From JACMQX01 sp040385105 (GTDB taxonomy: Bacteria; Pseudomonadota; Gammaproteobacteria; Burkholderiales; Burkholderiaceae_C): a DNA stretch of 64,000 bases. Position numbers and translations under genes: made by a program. Below the pieces are notes generated by a model. That model saw only the letters and a program-made list of their open reading frames with translations. It did not search any database and was not told the origin of the DNA. Shown one piece after another: positions 10,001 through 18,250 of this stretch (the first letter of the stretch is position 1; the number at the start of each line of letters is the position of its first letter). Location of the stretch: NCBI GenBank assembly GCA_040385105.1, contig JAZKHY010000025.1, positions 34,396-98,395 on the forward strand, written 5' to 3'.

Positions 10001-13000
10001 TGGGCCAGGCCCACGGTGGAGTCGGCCACCGGCGTGTTGAGCTCCAGCGCCCATTCGGTCACTTCAGTGACCAGCCGGCGCGACCATTCGTCGGCCTCGT
10101 TCAGGTACACGTTGTACAGCGGGATGCCGATGCGCAGCGGGCCAATGACCTTGACCTGGTCGTCGGACGCCGACGCGGCGTCGGTGAAGTCCATGTCGTC
10201 GGCAGGCGCCCCATCCACTGCTTCCAGGGGCTCGGCCGGCGCTGCGGCTTCAGGTTCGGCTTCAGTTGCGGCATCCGCTGCCGGCGCGGGCTCGGCAAGG
10301 TCAAAGTCACCGAGGTCAAACTCCGGCGCGTCGGCGGCCGCAGGAACCGCTGCCGGCTCCTCGGCAGCTTCGGGAAAGTCCGGCAGGTCCAGGGCGGGCG
10401 CCACGGGCGCCGTTGCATCAGGGGCTTGCGGCGCATCCGGCACGGCGCCGGACACGGCGGACAGGCTGGCGAAGTCGATGCCTTCGATCTCGATGACCTC
10501 CGGCGCTGCGGGCGCGGCATCCGGGAGGTCCAGCGCAAAGTCGAAATCAGGTGCAGGGGACGCCGCCGGTTCGGCTGCCGGGGCAGATGCGCCCGCGAAA
10601 CGCGAAGATGGCGCGAGCAGCACCGTCGCCGCATCGGCCTTGAAGAAATCGTCGAGGTCGCCAGCCGCTTCCGGCGCCGCCTCGGCCACGGCCTCACCCA
10701 CGGCTTCAACCGTAGCTTCAGGGGATGCATCAGGCGCCGGCGCGTCAAAGTCCGGCAGGTCGAACGACGGGGCTTCCGCCGCCGGAGCTTCAGCCGCCGG
10801 CGCAGGTGCGGGCGCAGCCTCGGGCAGGGCCAGGGGCACCAGGCGGCTTTCGTGGCGCAATGCCTCGGCCGACGCGCGGAACACGCCGGACTTCCAGTGG
10901 GCGTCGGTGCCGGCGGCGATGTCGTCCGTCCAGCGGCTGAAGCCCTGCATCGCATCGCGCGAGAGCGAGAGCAGGTCCGGGCTCGCGGGCTTCTGGTCGG
11001 CCAGCCAGGCATTGAGCACCTGCTCCATCGACCAGGCGGCTTCGCCGAATTCGTTGAGGCCGACCATGCGGGAGCTGCCCTTGAGCGTGTGGAACGCCCG
11101 GCGCAGGGTCGTCTGCTCGGATACATCGGCCGGGTTGGCCACCAGCGCATCGATGGCGGCCAGGCCGTTCTGCACGACTTCACGCGCCTCTTCAAGGAAG
11201 ATGTCGCGCAGGTCGTCTTCTTCAATGTCGTCGCCGGCATCGGGCATCGGGGGCGCCACGGCCGGCGCAGGCCGCGCCGCCTTTGCCAGCTGGTCCATGG
11301 CGGCGGCAGTGGCTTGCGGGTCATGCGAGGCCACTGCGGCGGCTGCATCCCGCGCCGAGCGTGCCAGCGCAGGTTGCTCGGCCAGCGCCGCATGGGCCGC
11401 CAGGTTGTCGAGCTTGAGCGTGAGGGTGGACTCCATGCCCTGGCCTGCATCGCTGACCACCGACATGGCTTCCTGCGACAGGGTGCCGGAGCCCTGGGGC
11501 TGGGCCTCGGCTTCGGGGATGGCCTGGTGCGTACGGCCCATCAGCGGGCGCAGTTCGCCCTTTTCCTCGTCAAAGACAAACAGCTTCTTGGCCAGCACAG
11601 GCTGGTAATTCAGCATGTCGATCAGGAAACCGAGCGCACCCAGGTTGTTGCCGAGCTTGTCGAAGGTGCCTGCAGCGCGGGCCTTTTCCTCGTCGACTTC
11701 GGTGATCATGATCTGCTCGACGGCATCGCGCATGCGCACCACGGCATGCGAAGCCTGGTCCAGGCCCAGCACCGACAGCACGCCGCGCATCTGCGCGAGC
11801 TGCGTTGGCACGTCGCGCAGCGCGGCCTTGTCCTGCGGGTTGCGGAAGAACTGGTCCAGCGCCTTTTCAAGCTCGCCGAGGTTGGTGCGCAGCTCGCCCA
11901 CCACACTGCCCATGGTCTGGCGGTCGCTCACCCGGCGGTAGAGCTCCTCCATCCAGCTTTCAAGGGGCTGGGGCTGGCCGCCTTCGCGCACATTCTCCAG
12001 CCGCTGGGCCAGGTGTGCGGTGCGTTCAGCCAGGGTTTCGTCGGCCGGGTCGAGGTCTTCGAAGGCGGCTTCCAGGTAGAGCACGGAAGTTGCCACTTCC
12101 ATTGAAAGCTCGGTGCTCGGGGGCTGGCCCGAACGCGCCGTGGCCTCGATGGCCCGGTTCAGCGCCTGCGCCAGCGGTGCGCTGGTGGGGTGCAGCTTCA
12201 TGAGCGAATCGGACACCAGGCTGAACTGGTCTGCCACGCCCTTGAGCTTGTTGGCGTCGCCGCCCGACAGGGTGGACCAGGTGTCCTTGGCTGCGGCAAT
12301 GCGCTTCCTGGCCTGGGCCAGCAGCGCCGGGTCAAACCGGCCGAACAGGCTCGCCTGGTAGTCCACAGGCTTGAATCGCCCGAGCGTCCAGGCCTGCCGC
12401 ACCGCCGCAAGCGTGGGCGCCTCTTCCGCGCTCTTCGGCACGGCCTGCATGCAGAAGAACAGCAGGTCCAGCGCGAGCCGGTCGGACACGCCGAGGTCGC
12501 CCTTGGCCAGCGTGGTGTACTGCATCAGGATGCGCGACGCGGCGCGCTTGACGTAGACGTCGCCGGGCAGCAGGCCCAGGCTGATGGCCTCGAAGAAGGC
12601 GGCGCAGATCTTCCAGAAGATGCGCGGCTGCATGGCTGTCTGCGAAGCGGCCAGCGCCAGGCTGATGTCACGCATTTCGCGCGCGGACGTCACGTCGCCG
12701 CCCTTGACGATCTTGAGCACGGTCTGGTCCAGGCGCGAGCGCACGGACGGGTCGTACACCATGGTGGTGTCGCCCAGTGGCAGCTGCGGGTCGATCCAGC
12801 GCCATTCCATCTGCCACAGGTCGGCCGGGTGCACGCGGTCGCCGCTGGCGAGCTCCTGCACGTCGCGGTACTGCGGGAACAGCGCAATCGGTGACACCGA
12901 CTTGCCCACCAGCACGCTTTCAAGGTATTCGGTCAGCGCAAAGCTGGCCCGCTCGACCTTGGCCGCCGCGTCTTCGCTGCACAGCTCGGGACGCTGGACG

Positions 13001-13299
13001 AACTTCTGCACCAGGGCTTCCATGGCCTTGAGCACATAGGCGGGGGCGCCCAGGCCCACCATTTCAAGTGCGCCCACCGCCTGGTGCAGCTGCTGGCGCG
13101 CGATGCGCAGCTGGCTGCCGTCAATGGCGGCGAGGTCCGAGCCGCGCGCCAGGTCAGCGTCGCGCACGAAGCGCCGCAGGGCCTTGGTGGCGCCGTCGAG
13201 CGACTTGCGCAGTTCCTCAAGCACCCAGGCCAGCGGCCCGAGATCGTTGACCGCGAGGTCGATGTCGGTGGCGGCGGAGCTGGCGTCGTTGTGTTGCAT
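7099..13299 (-). CDS. chpA: Hybrid Hpt/CheA histidine kinase-response regulator of the pilus chemosensory system (ChpA/PilL)
   Basis: About 2,066 residues from the ATG at 13299; a GTG at 13311 is the alternative and neither has a clear ribosome site. An N-terminal all-helical region precedes three histidine phosphotransfer sites: FHTLKGSSRMVG (about residue 740), AHSLAGSSATVG (about 1100) and LHTLKGSARLAG (about 1330). Then come the CheA dimerisation domain, the ATPase domain (HLLRNCVAHGIEEPE; GRGIGMDVVR), a CheW-like domain and a C-terminal receiver (VVDDS, SDIEMPRMDG, GKPYSEEE). Between Hpt sites lies a long Ala/Pro/Glu linker. It takes signals from PilJ and phosphorylates PilG and PilH to control twitching motility. 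Confidence 0.95.
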   Translation of the reverse strand: MQHNDASSAATDIDLAVNDLGPLAWVLEELRKSLDGATKALRRFVRDADLARGSDLAAIDGSQLRIARQQLHQAVGALEMVGLGAPAYVLKAMEALVQKFVQRPELCSEDAAAKVERASFALTEYLESVLVGKSVSPIALFPQYRDVQELASGDRVHPADLWQMEWRWIDPQLPLGDTTMVYDPSVRSRLDQTVLKIVKGGDVTSAREMRDISLALAASQTAMQPRIFWKICAAFFEAISLGLLPGDVYVKRAASRILMQYTTLAKGDLGVSDRLALDLLFFCMQAVPKSAEEAPTLAAVRQAWTLGRFKPVDYQASLFGRFDPALLAQARKRIAAAKDTWSTLSGGDANKLKGVADQFSLVSDSLMKLHPTSAPLAQALNRAIEATARSGQPPSTELSMEVATSVLYLEAAFEDLDPADETLAERTAHLAQRLENVREGGQPQPLESWMEELYRRVSDRQTMGSVVGELRTNLGELEKALDQFFRNPQDKAALRDVPTQLAQMRGVLSVLGLDQASHAVVRMRDAVEQIMITEVDEEKARAAGTFDKLGNNLGALGFLIDMLNYQPVLAKKLFVFDEEKGELRPLMGRTHQAIPEAEAQPQGSGTLSQEAMSVVSDAGQGMESTLTLKLDNLAAHAALAEQPALARSARDAAAAVASHDPQATAAAMDQLAKAARPAPAVAPPMPDAGDDIEEDDLRDIFLEEAREVVQNGLAAIDALVANPADVSEQTTLRRAFHTLKGSSRMVGLNEFGEAAWSMEQVLNAWLADQKPASPDLLSLSRDAMQGFSRWTDDIAAGTDAHWKSGVFRASAEALRHESRLVPLALPEAAPAPAPAAEAPAAEAPSFDLPDFDAPAPDASPEATVEAVGEAVAEAAPEAAGDLDDFFKADAATVLLAPSSRFAGASAPAAEPAASPAPDFDFALDLPDAAPAAPEVIEIEGIDFASLSAVSGAVPDAPQAPDATAPVAPALDLPDFPEAAEEPAAVPAAADAPEFDLGDFDLAEPAPAADAATEAEPEAAAPAEPLEAVDGAPADDMDFTDAASASDDQVKVIGPLRIGIPLYNVYLNEADEWSRRLVTEVTEWALELNTPVADSTVGLAHSLAGSSATVGFAALSEMARALEHALQHAQLQSQGTPDQASAFTGAAEDIRRLLHQFAAGFLKEPDARILQALKDLEAREPLPEAPAAETFASASGFGDLDFSAAPASVTIIHPPEPEPVAEAAPETEPEPVARPEPAFDQTIAQPVARSFIAPAATTVAAPEPEREAVRDADDEIDAFDAIDPDLFPIFEEEALELLPQLGGALRQWSARPDNRSARDEVLRALHTLKGSARLAGALRLGEMAHRMESEIEYFDSESLDSSQFDPLLVRFDAMQATFDALRMVDLQAASEPEPVPAPIEESPAQRVTPAVASPASATATPAEVAARRALIAMPATNVLAPVRQAANQAVRVRSQLLDRLVNQAGEVMITRSRLEAELGQLRGSLGDLSGNLDRLRSQLRDIELQAESQMQTRLAQAKDTAQGFDPLEFDRFTRVQELTRMMAESVNDVATVQRNLQRTVEATEDDLIAQARQTRELQRDLLRTRMVEFEGISERLYRVVRQASKDTAKQVKLDITGGSIEMDRGVLDRMTPAFEHLLRNCVAHGIEEPEVRKAAGKDASGTILINLRQEGNDVSVEFSDDGAGLNLSRIREKALSQGLIEPGHDVTDADAANLIFMPGFSTATHVTELSGRGIGMDVVRSEINALGGRIETTTRQGQGTNFKLVLPLTTAVTQVVMLRTDKLSFGVPANLVELVRRATPKELQQAYNSGTYDFGGEQIPFFWSGALLQVSQRSAEAQSRTIPVVIFRSAAQRVAMHIDEVLGNQEVVVKNLGPQLSRLPGLAGMTVLASGAVALIYNPVALAAVYGDQARALSADHAQPEVLEQSGATARAVMPVVEAVPQIPLVLVVDDSITVRRVTQRLLQREGYRVALAADGLQALERLQEELPTVVLSDIEMPRMDGFDLARNIRGDARLAALPIIMITSRIAEKHREHAMELGVNNYLGKPYSEEELLSLVRHYCSVETAE

Positions 13300-13354
13300 G
13301 GATGCGTCCACTACTGCTGTTGTTGGCGGTGGCCTTTATTCGGTGCCGCGCGCC

Positions 13355-15652
13355 TCAGGCGATCTTGAACCGCGATACGGACTGGCGCAGTTCTTCAGCC
13401 ATCCGGGACAGCTCGCGCACCTGCTGGGCCGTGGAGCGCGTGCCCTCTCCGGTCTGCTCCGTCACCGCGAAAATGTGCTGGATGTTGCCGGCCACCACGT
13501 TGGCCGATTCGGCTTCGCGGGACGCGGAGTTTGAAATCTGCTCAATCAGGTCGGCGAGCTTGCGTGACACCTGGTCAATCTCGGTCAGCGCGGTACCCGC
13601 ATTGTCGGACAGCTTGGCCCCTTCCACCACACCCTGCGTGGAGCGTTCCATGGCGGCCACCGCGTCCTGGGTGTCGGTCTGAATCGCCTTCACCAGTGCC
13701 GAGATCTGCCGCGTGGCGTCTGCGGAGCGTTCAGCAAGGCGCTGCACTTCCTCGGCCACCACAGAGAAGCCGCGTCCTGCTTCACCGGCTGAGGCCGCCT
13801 GGATGGCGGCGTTCAGGGCCAGCACGTTCGTCTGCTCGGTAATGTCGGAAATCAGCTCGGTGATTTCACCAATCTCCTGCGACGACTCGCCCAGCCGCTT
13901 GATCCGCTTGGAGGTTTCCTGGATCTGGTCGCGGATGGAGTTCATGCCGCCGATGGCGTTCTGCACGGCCTGCAGGCCGGACTCTGCAGCCACCAGTGAC
14001 TGACGGGCCACCTGGGCTGACTCCTGGGCTTGCCCGGACACCTGGTTGATTCGGCCGGCCATGTCGAGCACCGACTGGCCGGTTTCGCGAATTTCGCGCA
14101 GCTGTTCCGTGGAGGCTGCAAGCAGCTCGGTCGACGTGCTTTCCACCTGCGCCGTCGTCTGGGCCACCTTGGTAACCGTGCTCTGCACGTTGCCCACCAG
14201 CTGGCGCAGTTCTTCCACCGTGTAGTTCACCGAGTCGGCAATGGCGCCGGTGATGTCTTCGGTCACCGTGGCTTCCTGGGTCAGGTCGCCTTCGGCCACT
14301 GTCTGCAACTCGTTCATCAAGCGCAAAATGGCGGCCTGGTTGGCGTCGTTCACCCGCTTGGCTTCCTGCTCCTGGCGCTCGGCTTCCTGCCTTTGCAACT
14401 CGGCTACGCCTTGGCGCTTGCGGCTGTCCTGCAGCTGCGCAAAGGCAAGGCCCGCAGCGCACAGCAGGGCCAGCATGCCTGACAGCAGCAGCGTGGCCAG
14501 GGCGACGGCGCCAAGGCCCGTCTGGGCCGACAGCTTGCCCTGCAGGCTCTGCAGGTCGCGCCGCAGCGGTTCGCTGTCCGCAATAATCGCGGCCTGCGCC
14601 TCGCGGGCAGACACCAAGCCCTGCAGGTTGCCCAGGATGGCGCCGGCCTGTGTGCGGGTCTCTTCGTAGAGCTTGAGCAGCGCTTCAATGCGCTCGCGGG
14701 TCTGCGGGTCCTTGGAGCCGGCAAGGCGCAGCTCGGGGCTGCCGTCCAGCAGGCCCTGGGCGATTTCCTTGAAGGAGTTCAGGTCCTTGCCCAGCAGGAA
14801 CACGGCCTCGGGGCTCACGCCTTCCATCGTCAGGAACTCGTTGGCCGACTTGCCGATACGCTGCGTCAGCATCACGAGCTGGCCGGAGGCGGAGATTTCA
14901 GCGGAGGGCGCGTTCTGCTGCAGTTTGAGCGACGACACCGTTTCGGCGATTTCCAGCAGGTCGGACGACTGGCGGTTGATGGTGCGCAGGGCGTTGCCCA
15001 CCTGCGTCAGGATGTTCCGCTGGCCCATCACGGTGGAGGCGTTCTTTTCGGCGCGCTCCATCAGGGGGTTGATCTTGTCGATGTCTTCGGTGTACTCGAT
15101 GGCCACCGGGTCCAGCTCGATGGCGGCATCGCCGCTCTTCAGGCCGCGCACCGTACGGGCCAGCACGCTGGCGCTTTCCTGCACGTCGGGGAAAGCCTGG
15201 GCGCTGCCCACCAGGGCCTGCGACACCGACTTGGCAAGGCGTTGCGACTGCATCAGCGACTGGCCGGTGGCCGCCACCTGCTGGGCAACCTTGTCGGTCT
15301 GGCGCACCGTGAACACGGCCATCGAGCCCAGCAGGATCAGCGAGAAGGCCAGCAGCACGGCCAGCGTCCGCTGGTGCTGCGCCACCGTGCGCCGGCCGAG
15401 CAGCGGCATGTCCAGCAGTTCCTCGTCGCGTGCTTCACCGGCGTCTTCCTCGGCTATCTCGTTGACGGCCGGCGGCGGGTCCTGGCGGTTGTAGTCCCCG
15501 GAGGTCATGGCCACCGTGTTGGCGGCATTGCCGTCCATGGCGCCGGTGGCCGACGGGTCCATGCCATCAGGCATCGCGAGGCTGTAGCCGGACTCGCCCT
15601 CGGGCTGTTTTCGCTTCGGGAAGAGTTTTTTGAGTTGGTCAACGACGGTCAT
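13355..15652 (-). CDS. pilJ: Type IV pilus methyl-accepting chemotaxis protein
   Basis: 765 residues. Cytoplasmic N tail, transmembrane segment about 96-116 (TLAVLLAFSLILLGSMAVF), a periplasmic PilJ-type helical domain, a second transmembrane segment about 375-405, a HAMP-like region, then the coiled-coil signalling domain with the hairpin tip EQTNVLALNAAIQAA. It couples through PilI to ChpA. Within the cluster it follows pilI by 22 bases and is followed directly by chpA with no intervening pilK methyltransferase gene, so receptor methylation may not be used or is supplied in trans. Confidence 0.95.
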   Translation of the reverse strand: MTVVDQLKKLFPKRKQPEGESGYSLAMPDGMDPSATGAMDGNAANTVAMTSGDYNRQDPPPAVNEIAEEDAGEARDEELLDMPLLGRRTVAQHQRTLAVLLAFSLILLGSMAVFTVRQTDKVAQQVAATGQSLMQSQRLAKSVSQALVGSAQAFPDVQESASVLARTVRGLKSGDAAIELDPVAIEYTEDIDKINPLMERAEKNASTVMGQRNILTQVGNALRTINRQSSDLLEIAETVSSLKLQQNAPSAEISASGQLVMLTQRIGKSANEFLTMEGVSPEAVFLLGKDLNSFKEIAQGLLDGSPELRLAGSKDPQTRERIEALLKLYEETRTQAGAILGNLQGLVSAREAQAAIIADSEPLRRDLQSLQGKLSAQTGLGAVALATLLLSGMLALLCAAGLAFAQLQDSRKRQGVAELQRQEAERQEQEAKRVNDANQAAILRLMNELQTVAEGDLTQEATVTEDITGAIADSVNYTVEELRQLVGNVQSTVTKVAQTTAQVESTSTELLAASTEQLREIRETGQSVLDMAGRINQVSGQAQESAQVARQSLVAAESGLQAVQNAIGGMNSIRDQIQETSKRIKRLGESSQEIGEITELISDITEQTNVLALNAAIQAASAGEAGRGFSVVAEEVQRLAERSADATRQISALVKAIQTDTQDAVAAMERSTQGVVEGAKLSDNAGTALTEIDQVSRKLADLIEQISNSASREAESANVVAGNIQHIFAVTEQTGEGTRSTAQQVRELSRMAEELRQSVSRFKIA

Positions 15653-15674
15653 GATGCAGCCTTCCAGGAAACTA

Positions 15675-16205
15675 TTAAGCGCTGATGCTCAGGAATTGGG
15701 GTTGTTGGGACAGTGCCTGCAGGTTGATCTCCTGCCAGTCCGTGCCGGTGGAGTCCGTGTACCTGCTGCCAAAGTAGGCGGGCGCATCTTCCGCCGGCTG
15801 CGCCGATGCGGAAAACCCGTCCATGCTGCGCAGGCCGGCAAGCCTGTCGATCAGCAGCGCGCAGTTGACGCTCAGCACCGCATTGAGCGCCACCAGGCGG
15901 GTCTCGGCGCGGGCCAGCTCGGCACGCACCGCAGGCGCGCCGCCGCTGACGAAGCTGGCAAGGTCCACGATGCCGTAGAGCCCGCCGCGCAGGTTGGCTA
16001 CGCCAAGGAACCAGCGCTGGGTGTAGGGCACCGGCTGGGTGGTTGCCAGGGGGAATATCTCGCCGGACTGGCTGAGCGGGAACAGGTACTTGCCCCCCGC
16101 CGCTTCCACGGCAAGCCATGAGGCGGACACGCCTTCGGTGCGCGCCGCCTGCAGGCGGGTTGCAAGGCGGCTCTGGAGTTCTCGGAGGGCTTCGCGGTTG
16201 GCCAT
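15675..16205 (-). CDS. pilI: CheW-like coupling protein of the twitching chemosensory system
   Basis: 176 residues with a CheW fold: FLGVANLRGGLYGIVDLASF (about residues 62-82) is the typical CheW core, followed by LVALNAVLSVNCALLIDRLAGL. It links the receptor PilJ to the kinase ChpA. It sits between pilH (13 bases upstream) and pilJ (22 bases downstream), consistent with the pilG-H-I-J order of Pseudomonas. Confidence 0.92.
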   Translation of the reverse strand: MANREALRELQSRLATRLQAARTEGVSASWLAVEAAGGKYLFPLSQSGEIFPLATTQPVPYTQRWFLGVANLRGGLYGIVDLASFVSGGAPAVRAELARAETRLVALNAVLSVNCALLIDRLAGLRSMDGFSASAQPAEDAPAYFGSRYTDSTGTDWQEINLQALSQQPQFLSISA

Positions 16206-16218
16206 GCGTTCTGCGGGT

Positions 16219-16584
16219 TCAGCTCAGGGCCTTGATCTTGGCCATCAACTCGTCGGCATCAACCGGCTTGGTGATGTAGTCGCGCGCGCCCTGGCGCATG
16301 CCCCAGACGCGGTCGGTTTCCTGGTTCTTGCTGGTACACATGATGATGGGCACGTCGGCATACAAAGGATCCCGGGTGATGGCCCGGGTCAGCTGGAAGC
16401 CATTTTGCCCCGGCATCACCACATCCATCAGGATGAGGTCGGGCTTTTCCTCGGCGAGCCGACGAAAGGCATCGTCGGCATTCTCGGCGGTCTTCACCGA
16501 CATGCCGTTCTTCTGGAGCAGGTCGGTCAGGTACATCAGTTCGGTCTTGGAGTCGTCCACGACCAATACCTTGTGGATGGGCAT
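16219..16584 (-). CDS. pilH: Twitching motility response regulator PilH
   Basis: 121 residues from the ATG at 16584 (MPIHKVLVVDDSKTELMYL); longer in-frame starts lie inside pilG. A stand-alone receiver domain: acidic pocket VVDDS, phospho-acceptor in ILMDVVMPGQNG, MCTSKNQ and the conserved lysine in ITKPVDADEL. No output domain. PilH-type regulators control pilus retraction or drain phosphate from the kinase. Its ATG overlaps the pilG stop by one base (TAATG), implying translational coupling. Confidence 0.93.
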   Translation of the reverse strand: MPIHKVLVVDDSKTELMYLTDLLQKNGMSVKTAENADDAFRRLAEEKPDLILMDVVMPGQNGFQLTRAITRDPLYADVPIIMCTSKNQETDRVWGMRQGARDYITKPVDADELMAKIKALS

Positions 16585-16985
16585 TATGTTTCTCCTTGTT
16601 GGGCAGTGGAGCCAAACTGCTGCACGGCCTGCAGCAGCTGGTCCTTGGTAAATGGCTTGGTCAGGTACTCCTGTGAGCCGACCATGCGCCCACGTGCCTT
16701 GTCGAACACGCCGTCCTTGGACGACAGCATGACAACGGGAACGGTGGCGAACTTCGCATTGCGCTTGATGATGGCACAAGTCTGGTAGCCGTCCAGCCGC
16801 GGCATGAGGATGTCGCAGAAGATCAGGTGCGGCTGGTAGTCGTTGACCTTGGCCAATGCATCGAAGCCGTCTTCCGCGAGCAGGACGTCATGGCCGCCCT
16901 GCTTCAGGAAGATCTCGGCGCTGCGGCGGATGGTGTTGCTGTCATCAATCACCAGAACCTTGAAACCTGAACCGGTTGTGCTCAC
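16584..16985 (-). CDS. pilG: Twitching motility response regulator PilG
   Basis: 133 residues from a GTG at 16985, chosen because AGGAG lies about 9 bases upstream and the domain begins at once (STTGSGFKVLVIDDS). Receiver domain only: VIDDSNTIRR, IFCDILMPRLDG, MLSSKDG, YLTKPFTKDQL. PilG promotes pilus extension and cAMP signalling in Pseudomonas. First chemosensory gene of the run; the rubredoxin gene ends 62 bases upstream on the same strand. Confidence 0.92.
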   Translation of the reverse strand: MSTTGSGFKVLVIDDSNTIRRSAEIFLKQGGHDVLLAEDGFDALAKVNDYQPHLIFCDILMPRLDGYQTCAIIKRNAKFATVPVVMLSSKDGVFDKARGRMVGSQEYLTKPFTKDQLLQAVQQFGSTAQQGET

Positions 16986-17047
16986 TGGGGGTCGCTCCTG
17001 CTGTTTGCCGGTGCCGCAGTGCCAGGCGGCAACTGCGATGAAACACC

Positions 17048-17221
17048 TTATATCTGAACCATCTCGAAGTCTTCCTTGCGGGCTCCGCATTCGGGGCAGG
17101 TCCAGTTCATGGGAACGTCAGCCCACAGCGTTCCCGCTGCGATGCCATGTTCCGGCGCGCCGGCGGCCTCGTCGTAAATCCAACCGCAGATCAGACACAT
17201 CCAAGTTTTCGAATCAGTCAC
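17048..17221 (-). CDS. Rubredoxin
   Basis: 57 residues from a GTG at 17221 to TAA at 17048-17050; short and easy to miss. Both iron-binding knuckles are present: WMCLICGWIYDE near the N terminus and WTCPECGARKEDFE near the C terminus, four cysteines holding one Fe. The protein is a small one-electron carrier, for example for alkane hydroxylases or oxygen-detoxifying systems. It precedes pilG on the same strand and is divergent from thiD; the redox partner cannot be read from this neighbourhood. Confidence 0.92.
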   Translation of the reverse strand: MTDSKTWMCLICGWIYDEAAGAPEHGIAAGTLWADVPMNWTCPECGARKEDFEMVQI

Positions 17222-17304
17222 AGCTTAAGGGGCCTTCTAATAGAATGCAACGATTGTATCGGCGCTGCGTGGCGTCTTTGCACCCCCCTCCCTCCCCCAG
17301 GAAC

Positions 17305-18246
17305 ATGGCAAACCCCACCCCCGACCCGTCAGACATTGCAGCGGCAGTGCCTGAATCAGACGACGACCGCCCCGCCTGCGTCCTGTGTTTCAACGCCAGC
17401 GACCCGAGCGGCGCCGGCGGCATCGCGGGCGATGTCACGGCCATTGCATCGGTCGGGGCCCATGCCCTGCCCATCGTCACCGGCGCCTATGCCCGCGACA
17501 CCGCCGAGATCTTCGACCACTTCCCGTTTGACGAGGAAGTGGTGGCCGAGCAGGCCCGCGCCATACTTGAGGATGTGCCGGTGCAGGTCATCAAGGTCGG
17601 CTTTGCCGGCACGCCCGAGAACCTGGCGACCATTGCCGGCATCGCCGCCGACTATGCCGATGTGCCGCTGGTGGCCTATATGCCCAACCTGTCCTGGTGG
17701 GACGAAGGCCAGATCGACCTGTACCTGGACGCCTTCCGCGAGCTGATGCTGCCGCAAACCACAGTGTTGGTGGGAAACCACAGTACGCTGTGGCGCTGGC
17801 TGCTGCCCGACTGGGGCAGCGAGCGCAGCCCGACGGCGCGCGACATTGCCAAGGCCGCCGCGCAGGTGGGTGTGCCCTATACGCTGGTCACCGGCATCCC
17901 CCTGCCCGAGCAGCACCTGGACAATGTGCTGGCCTCCCCGCAGGCCGTGCTGGCCAGCGCCAAGTTCGAGCGCTTCGAGGCCGTCTTCTCCGGCGCGGGC
18001 GACACGCTGTCGGCCGCCCTGGCGGCCCTGCTCGCCAGCGGCACCGACCTGGCCGGCGCCTGCACCGAGGCCCTGAGCTACCTGGACCGCTGCCTGGATG
18101 CGGGCTTTCGCCCCGGCATGGGCAATGTCGTGCCCGACCGCCTGTTCTGGGCCCAGCCCGAGGGCGAGGAAGGCGCGGAACTGACCGAAGACGAAATCCG
18201 GGCGATGCAGGCCTTTGACATGCCGACGCTCGACACAAAACACTGA
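17305..18246 (+). CDS. thiD: Hydroxymethylpyrimidine/phosphomethylpyrimidine kinase
   Basis: 313 residues from the ATG at 17305, with AGGA at 17299-17302; longer upstream extensions lack support. Ribokinase-fold features: NASDPSGAGGIAGDVTAI at the N terminus and the anion-hole motif FSGAGDTLSAAL near residue 230. It phosphorylates HMP and HMP-P in thiamine synthesis. The N-terminal motif differs from the classic GSDSSGGAGIQAD, so this is a divergent ThiD branch. Four bases separate it from hemL, so they are probably co-transcribed. Confidence 0.85.
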   Translation: MANPTPDPSDIAAAVPESDDDRPACVLCFNASDPSGAGGIAGDVTAIASVGAHALPIVTGAYARDTAEIFDHFPFDEEVVAEQARAILEDVPVQVIKVGFAGTPENLATIAGIAADYADVPLVAYMPNLSWWDEGQIDLYLDAFRELMLPQTTVLVGNHSTLWRWLLPDWGSERSPTARDIAKAAAQVGVPYTLVTGIPLPEQHLDNVLASPQAVLASAKFERFEAVFSGAGDTLSAALAALLASGTDLAGACTEALSYLDRCLDAGFRPGMGNVVPDRLFWAQPEGEEGAELTEDEIRAMQAFDMPTLDTKH

Positions 18247-18250
18247 CACC

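Noticed and set aside
9268..12105. 945-residue open frame on the plus strand opposite chpA
   Set aside because: Arg/His/Gly-rich translation with no domain; it is the antisense shadow of a GC-rich, Ala/Pro-coding gene.
17222..17304. TPP riboswitch upstream of thiD
   Set aside because: The gap is too short (83 bases) and lacks the THI-box CUGAGA pattern.
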